Below are positions 60,796 to 64,000 of a stretch of DNA of 64,000 nt, piece by piece (position 1 is the first letter of the stretch; each line of letters begins with the position of its first letter). The notes below the pieces were generated by a model. It did not search any database, was not told where the DNA came from, and was given only the letters and a program-made list of their open reading frames with translations. This stretch comes from CAITSH01 sp025356665 (GTDB taxonomy: Bacteria; Pseudomonadota; Gammaproteobacteria; Burkholderiales; SG8-39). A program made the position numbers and the translations under genes. The stretch is taken from NCBI GenBank assembly GCA_025356665.1, contig JANXRV010000151.1, forward strand, positions 1 through 64,000, written 5' to 3'.

Positions 60796-61197
60796 ATGGC
60801 CAAGCAGCAAATCAAGTCAGAGAAATTGCGCCAACCCAACGGACATTTTTCGCACGCGACAACGATAGAGGCGCGCGGCAAACTGGTCTTCATCTCCGGC
60901 ATGACGGCACGCCATCCGGACGGCAGCATCACCGGCATCGGCGACATCGACGCGCAAACGCGCCAGGTGTGCGACAACCTCAAGGCCGCGGTGGAGGCCG
61001 CCGGCGGGACGATGGCCGACATCTGCCGCGTTGATGTGTATGTGCGCAACATCGAGCACTTCGAGGCCATACACAAGGTTCGGCGCGAGTATTTCCTGCC
61101 GCCGCTACCCGCCTCGACCATGGTGGAAGTGAGCAAGATGGTCTCGCCCGATTACCTCATCGAGATCAGCGCCATTGCCGTACTGCCTGATGCCTGA
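60796..61197 (+). CDS. RidA/YjgF-family imine deaminase-like protein
   Basis: 133 residues with the RidA fold: GKLVFISGMTARHPDGSITG, DIDAQTRQVCDNLKAAVEAAGGTMADICRVDVYV and PASTMVEVSKMVSPDYLIEISAIA. The usual active Arg is near RVDVYVRN. It hydrolyses reactive enamine/imine intermediates in the family. AGAAAGGACC precedes the ATG. It sits between the dehydrogenase and the VOC protein, suggesting an amino-acid-like or imine intermediate in this pathway. Confidence 0.9.
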   Translation: MAKQQIKSEKLRQPNGHFSHATTIEARGKLVFISGMTARHPDGSITGIGDIDAQTRQVCDNLKAAVEAAGGTMADICRVDVYVRNIEHFEAIHKVRREYFLPPLPASTMVEVSKMVSPDYLIEISAIAVLPDA

Positions 61198-61236
61198 ATC
61201 CTGCAACCTGCAAGCTGAAATCCAAAAGGGAAAACC

Positions 61237-62163
61237 ATGAGCAAAGTTTTGGGACTGTGCGGTTATGGCCTCGAAGTGCCCGACCTGGATGTGGCCGAGC
61301 GCTTTTACACCACCTTCGGCCTCAACGCCGAACGCAAGGACGGCCTGCTGCTGCTGCGCAGCCCCGGACGGCCCAACGACGAAATCGTCGTCAGCACCGC
61401 CGCGCAAAAGAAAATGCACCACCTGTCTTTTTTCATCGAGCCGGGCAGCGAACATGCCTTCGCTGAAAAACTGCGCGCCGCGGGACTCGAGGTCAGCGAC
61501 AAGGCGCCAGCAGGCGGTGGGCGCTCGGGCCTGTGGTTCCGCGACCCCTGGGACACTCTCATCAATCTGCACGCCATGCACCCGGCGCCGGTTCCGGTTG
61601 TCGCGATGCCGCGCAGCAACTACGGTGGCCGCGCCGAACGCGTGGACCTGCACCTGTGGAAGGAACTGGGTCGCAACACGCCGCCCTCGCGCATCGGTCA
61701 CATGCTGATGTTCACGCAGGACTGGGAACGCGCGGAGAAATTCTTTGCCGATGTACTGGGCTTTCGCACCACCGACCGCGCCGCCGGCAAGGTAGCCTTC
61801 ATGGCCGCCGGCGACGGCGTAACCGACCATCACTGCTTCGGCCTGATCAACGGCACGCACCGCGGCTTCCAGCACTCGAGCTTCCAGGTGCCAAGTATCG
61901 ATGACATCGGCTTTGGCGCCTGGCGCATGAACAAAGCCGGCTACAAGGAATCATTCGGTCCGGGCCGCCACGCCCTCGCCTCCAACCTCTTTCATTACAC
62001 ACGCGATCCCTGGGGCAGCTGGGTGGAGTACTACGCCGATATGGACAAGATCTCCGATGCCTGGACCTGCCGCGACTGGAACGAATTGCCTTATGCCTGG
62101 GGGCCGGAGTGGTCGCCCGAGTTCTGGGGCAAGGAAATGAACGGCAACTTCGAGCCGCGCTGA
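61237..62163 (+). CDS. VOC-superfamily extradiol-dioxygenase-like protein
   Basis: 308 residues with two VOC domains (about 7-118 and 151-270). The second domain keeps a type-I extradiol metal triad: H155 (RIGHMLMF), H213 (GFQHSSFQV) and E264 (WVEYYADMD). The FGPGRHALASN loop fits the same group. The first domain lacks the triad, as is normal. Iron-dependent cleavage of a catechol-like ring is the family's main reaction, but the substrate is unknown. Within the importer operon. Confidence 0.85.
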   Translation: MSKVLGLCGYGLEVPDLDVAERFYTTFGLNAERKDGLLLLRSPGRPNDEIVVSTAAQKKMHHLSFFIEPGSEHAFAEKLRAAGLEVSDKAPAGGGRSGLWFRDPWDTLINLHAMHPAPVPVVAMPRSNYGGRAERVDLHLWKELGRNTPPSRIGHMLMFTQDWERAEKFFADVLGFRTTDRAAGKVAFMAAGDGVTDHHCFGLINGTHRGFQHSSFQVPSIDDIGFGAWRMNKAGYKESFGPGRHALASNLFHYTRDPWGSWVEYYADMDKISDAWTCRDWNELPYAWGPEWSPEFWGKEMNGNFEPR

Positions 62164-62186
62164 GCCCATTCGCAGGCGCATATAGG

Positions 62187-62217
62187 CTGGAAACCCGCTC
62201 CCAGAGCGGGTTTCCAG
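62187..62217. terminator. Perfect inverted repeat (GGAAA/TTTCC family)
   Basis: CTGGAAACCCGCT and its exact complement around a five-base loop, preceded by TATAGG. It follows the VOC stop by 23 bases and probably ends transcription. Confidence 0.7.
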
Positions 62218-62287
62218 CATTTCGTAGCTTTTCTCACAGCGTGTTCGGCCTGTGACCGACAGCACTCACCTTTCAAAAGACCAGACG

Positions 62288-63253
62288 ATGAGAAAGTTGA
62301 CGCATTGGTTATTTTTTCTGCTCGCCGTTGCGGCGTCCAGCCTCGTTCAGGCGCAAGCCGGCTGGCCGGCGCGACCAGTGCGTCTGATCGTGCCGCTGGC
62401 GGCCGGGGGGACGGCTGACGGCGTGGCACGCGTGGTGGCCGAAAAACTCTCGACGCTGTGGGGGCAGCAGGTGCTGGTGGAGAATCGTCCCGGCGGCAAC
62501 ACCATCATCGGCACCGAAGCCCTCGCCAAGGCCGCGCCCGACGGCTACACCATCGGCCTGGGCGTCATCACCTCGCATGTCGCCAACAGCTTCATGTATT
62601 CGAAGCTCCCCTACGACGCAGAACGCGATTTCACGCCGATAATCCTGCTTGGAATAAGTCCGATTTTCCTGATCGTGCACCCGTCCATCCCTGCTGCCAC
62701 GCTGCAGGAGTTCCTTGCTTATTCACGCGCAAATCCGGACAAAATTTCCTATGCGAGCACCGGCTACGGATCGTCGTTCCATCTGGCCACTGAACATCTC
62801 TTGCAGCGCACCGGAACCCGCATGGTGCATGTGCCCTACAAGGGCATGGGCGCGGCATTACAGGATTTGCTCGCCGGAAATGTGCAGGTGGCGATGGACG
62901 TCTCAACCATGGCACAGGTACGGCAGGGAAAATTAAAAGTCATCGGGGTTGCGAGCACGCAACGCTTTGCCGGCGCGCCCGAGGTGCCTTCGTTTGCAGA
63001 GCAGGGCCTGCCTGACTTTGAGTTCAATACCTGGCTGAGCCTGCATGCTCCGGCAGGCCTCGCGCACGATTTGCAGGCACGCATCAGCAGCGACATCAAC
63101 CGCGTGCTGCAGATGCCCGACGTTCGCCAGCGGATGCTGGCCATGAGCTATGTTCCGGCCGGCGGGACCCCGGCTGAACTGTCGGCGCATCTTGCCGCCG
63201 AACGCGCCAAGATCGGCGGCCTGATCCGCGCCGCCGGGATCAAGCCGGAATAA
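62288..63253 (+). CDS. Bug/TctC-family periplasmic solute receptor
   Basis: 321 residues. Signal peptide MRKLTHWLFFLLAVAASSLVQAQ, then WPARPVRLIVPLAAGGTADGV, VLVENRPGGN, HVPYKGMGAALQDLLAG and HAPAGLAHDLQARI, ending AAGIKPE. A GTG at 62252 is also open but has no signal peptide. Follows the VOC gene across a hairpin; convergent with the SDR gene. Confidence 0.92.
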   Translation: MRKLTHWLFFLLAVAASSLVQAQAGWPARPVRLIVPLAAGGTADGVARVVAEKLSTLWGQQVLVENRPGGNTIIGTEALAKAAPDGYTIGLGVITSHVANSFMYSKLPYDAERDFTPIILLGISPIFLIVHPSIPAATLQEFLAYSRANPDKISYASTGYGSSFHLATEHLLQRTGTRMVHVPYKGMGAALQDLLAGNVQVAMDVSTMAQVRQGKLKVIGVASTQRFAGAPEVPSFAEQGLPDFEFNTWLSLHAPAGLAHDLQARISSDINRVLQMPDVRQRMLAMSYVPAGGTPAELSAHLAAERAKIGGLIRAAGIKPE

Positions 63254-63264
63254 GGTCTGGCAGG

Positions 63265-63299
63265 GGCTGAAAACCCGCATCAGACGGGCATTTCCCGGT
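63265..63299. repeat. GGAAA/TTTCC hairpin element between convergent genes
   Basis: GGCTGAAAACCCG pairs with CGGGCATTTCCCGG imperfectly. Located between Bug (+) and SDR (-). Confidence 0.5.
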
Positions 63300-63365
63300 G
63301 ATCGTCAAGCGCGTGAAGCGTCTTCTACCACGTTGCCACTCCGGTGGCCGACCCAAGCTTAGTAC

Positions 63366-64000
63366 TCAGTGAATAACGAAACCGCCGTCCACCACCAGGT
63401 TGTGGCCTTGGATGAAGGTGGCCGAGGTGGTGGCGAGGAAGGCGATGACCTCGGCGATTTCCGCTTCAGTGCCGAGGCGTCCGGCCGGAATGGCTTCGAG
63501 GCGCTGCTTCAGCAGCGCCGGTTCGCGATCGAGCCGCGCCTTGTAGTAGTCGGTGGCAATGGGTCCGGGGCTCACGGCGTTGACGATGATGCCCTCCGGG
63601 GCGAGCTCAAAGGCCATGGAGCGCGCCAGTGAGATGAGCGCCGCCTTGGTCAGGCCGTAAAGCGCCGCGCCCGGATCGGCCACCATGCCCAGCTGGCTGG
63701 CCATAAAAATGATACGACCGGCTTTTTGCGCGCGCATCGCCGGCAGCACCGCCTGGCTGAGCAAAAAAGCCGAGCGCAGGTTGACCGCCACCACCTTGTC
63801 AAACTCGGCCGCGCTAAATTCCCCGAAAGGATGGCGTATGCGCATGCCGGCGTTGTTAACCAGCACATCAATACGTCCCAGCGCCTGCAAAGCCGCTGCG
63901 GCGGCAAGCGCCGGCGCGGCGGCGCCCTCAAGATCGAACAGGCCGTGGTACGCCTCGGCGTGGCGCGGATGCGCCGCCTTGCATTCGGCCGCCGCCGCTT
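63366..64000 (-). CDS. Short-chain dehydrogenase/reductase (SDR), 5' end cut by window
   Basis: The stop at 63366 closes a frame that stays open to the right edge. Visible parts: GRIDVLVNNAGMRIRH (the NNAG motif), IIFMASQLGM (catalytic Ser-like position), YGLTKAAL (Y-x3-K), NAVSPGPIATDY and GHNLVVDGGF. The N-terminal Rossmann GxxxGxG is beyond the window. The sequence before NNAG has a long Ala-rich stretch (KAAHPRHAEAYHG). Probably a 3-oxoacyl reductase-like SDR of unknown substrate. Confidence 0.88.
   Translation of the reverse strand, partial: AAAAECKAAHPRHAEAYHGLFDLEGAAAPALAAAAALQALGRIDVLVNNAGMRIRHPFGEFSAAEFDKVVAVNLRSAFLLSQAVLPAMRAQKAGRIIFMASQLGMVADPGAALYGLTKAALISLARSMAFELAPEGIIVNAVSPGPIATDYYKARLDREPALLKQRLEAIPAGRLGTEAEIAEVIAFLATTSATFIQGHNLVVDGGFVIH

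Overview
The window is high-GC DNA from a betaproteobacterium, most likely Burkholderiales. The main reason is the number of Bug/TctC-type periplasmic binding proteins: nine intact genes and four broken copies in 64 kb. KdpE/Kup, beta-class GST, DoxX, RidA, molybdenum hydroxylases and GntR/FCD regulators fit the same origin. No rRNA, tRNA, CRISPR array or replication origin was seen.

Layout. 1-14,000 is an accessory zone. It holds an IS5-type transposase tail, a DUF1330 protein, a frameshifted cupin, an AT-richer block with a HEPN-motif protein and a lone BglII/BstYI-like endonuclease, an MBL-fold hydrolase, a c-type cytochrome, a collapsed ornithine cyclodeaminase/Bug remnant, a seven-repeat zinc-ribbon protein with an embedded nuclease-like domain, a SOUL protein, an EamA exporter, transposase and ABC debris, an AbrB/PIN toxin-antitoxin pair and a RecB-like nuclease fragment. 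14,000-17,200 is a short KdpD/KdpE pair divergent from kup. 17,500-33,200 alternates Bug genes with catabolic enzymes (esterase, MetE-like protein, 2-hydroxyacid dehydrogenase, mandelate racemase-type enzyme), a ParD/ParE-like pair and a thioredoxin/CcdA pair. 31,500-37,400 is a hydrolase cluster: PhoD-like, CocE/S15, sulfatase and GST.

39,600-56,400 holds two related modules. Each has a molybdenum hydroxylase, then a GntR regulator, then a convergent Bug gene. In the second module the hydroxylase closes a tight operon that begins with a ribose-type ABC importer and a flavoprotein, while its Bug gene has decayed. Short near-identical upstream sequences link the modules. 56,400-63,300 encodes a cupin with a histone-like basic tail, a taurine/nitrate-type ABC importer, an Ldh-family dehydrogenase, RidA, an extradiol-dioxygenase-like VOC protein and another Bug. 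The right edge cuts an SDR gene.

The overall picture is a generalist importing and degrading small organic acids, N-heterocycles or aromatics with many solute receptors. The region has been shaped by duplication, deletion and small palindromic repeats placed mostly at gene ends. Substrates cannot be read from sequence alone. All family assignments are from reading motifs by eye; no database search was run.
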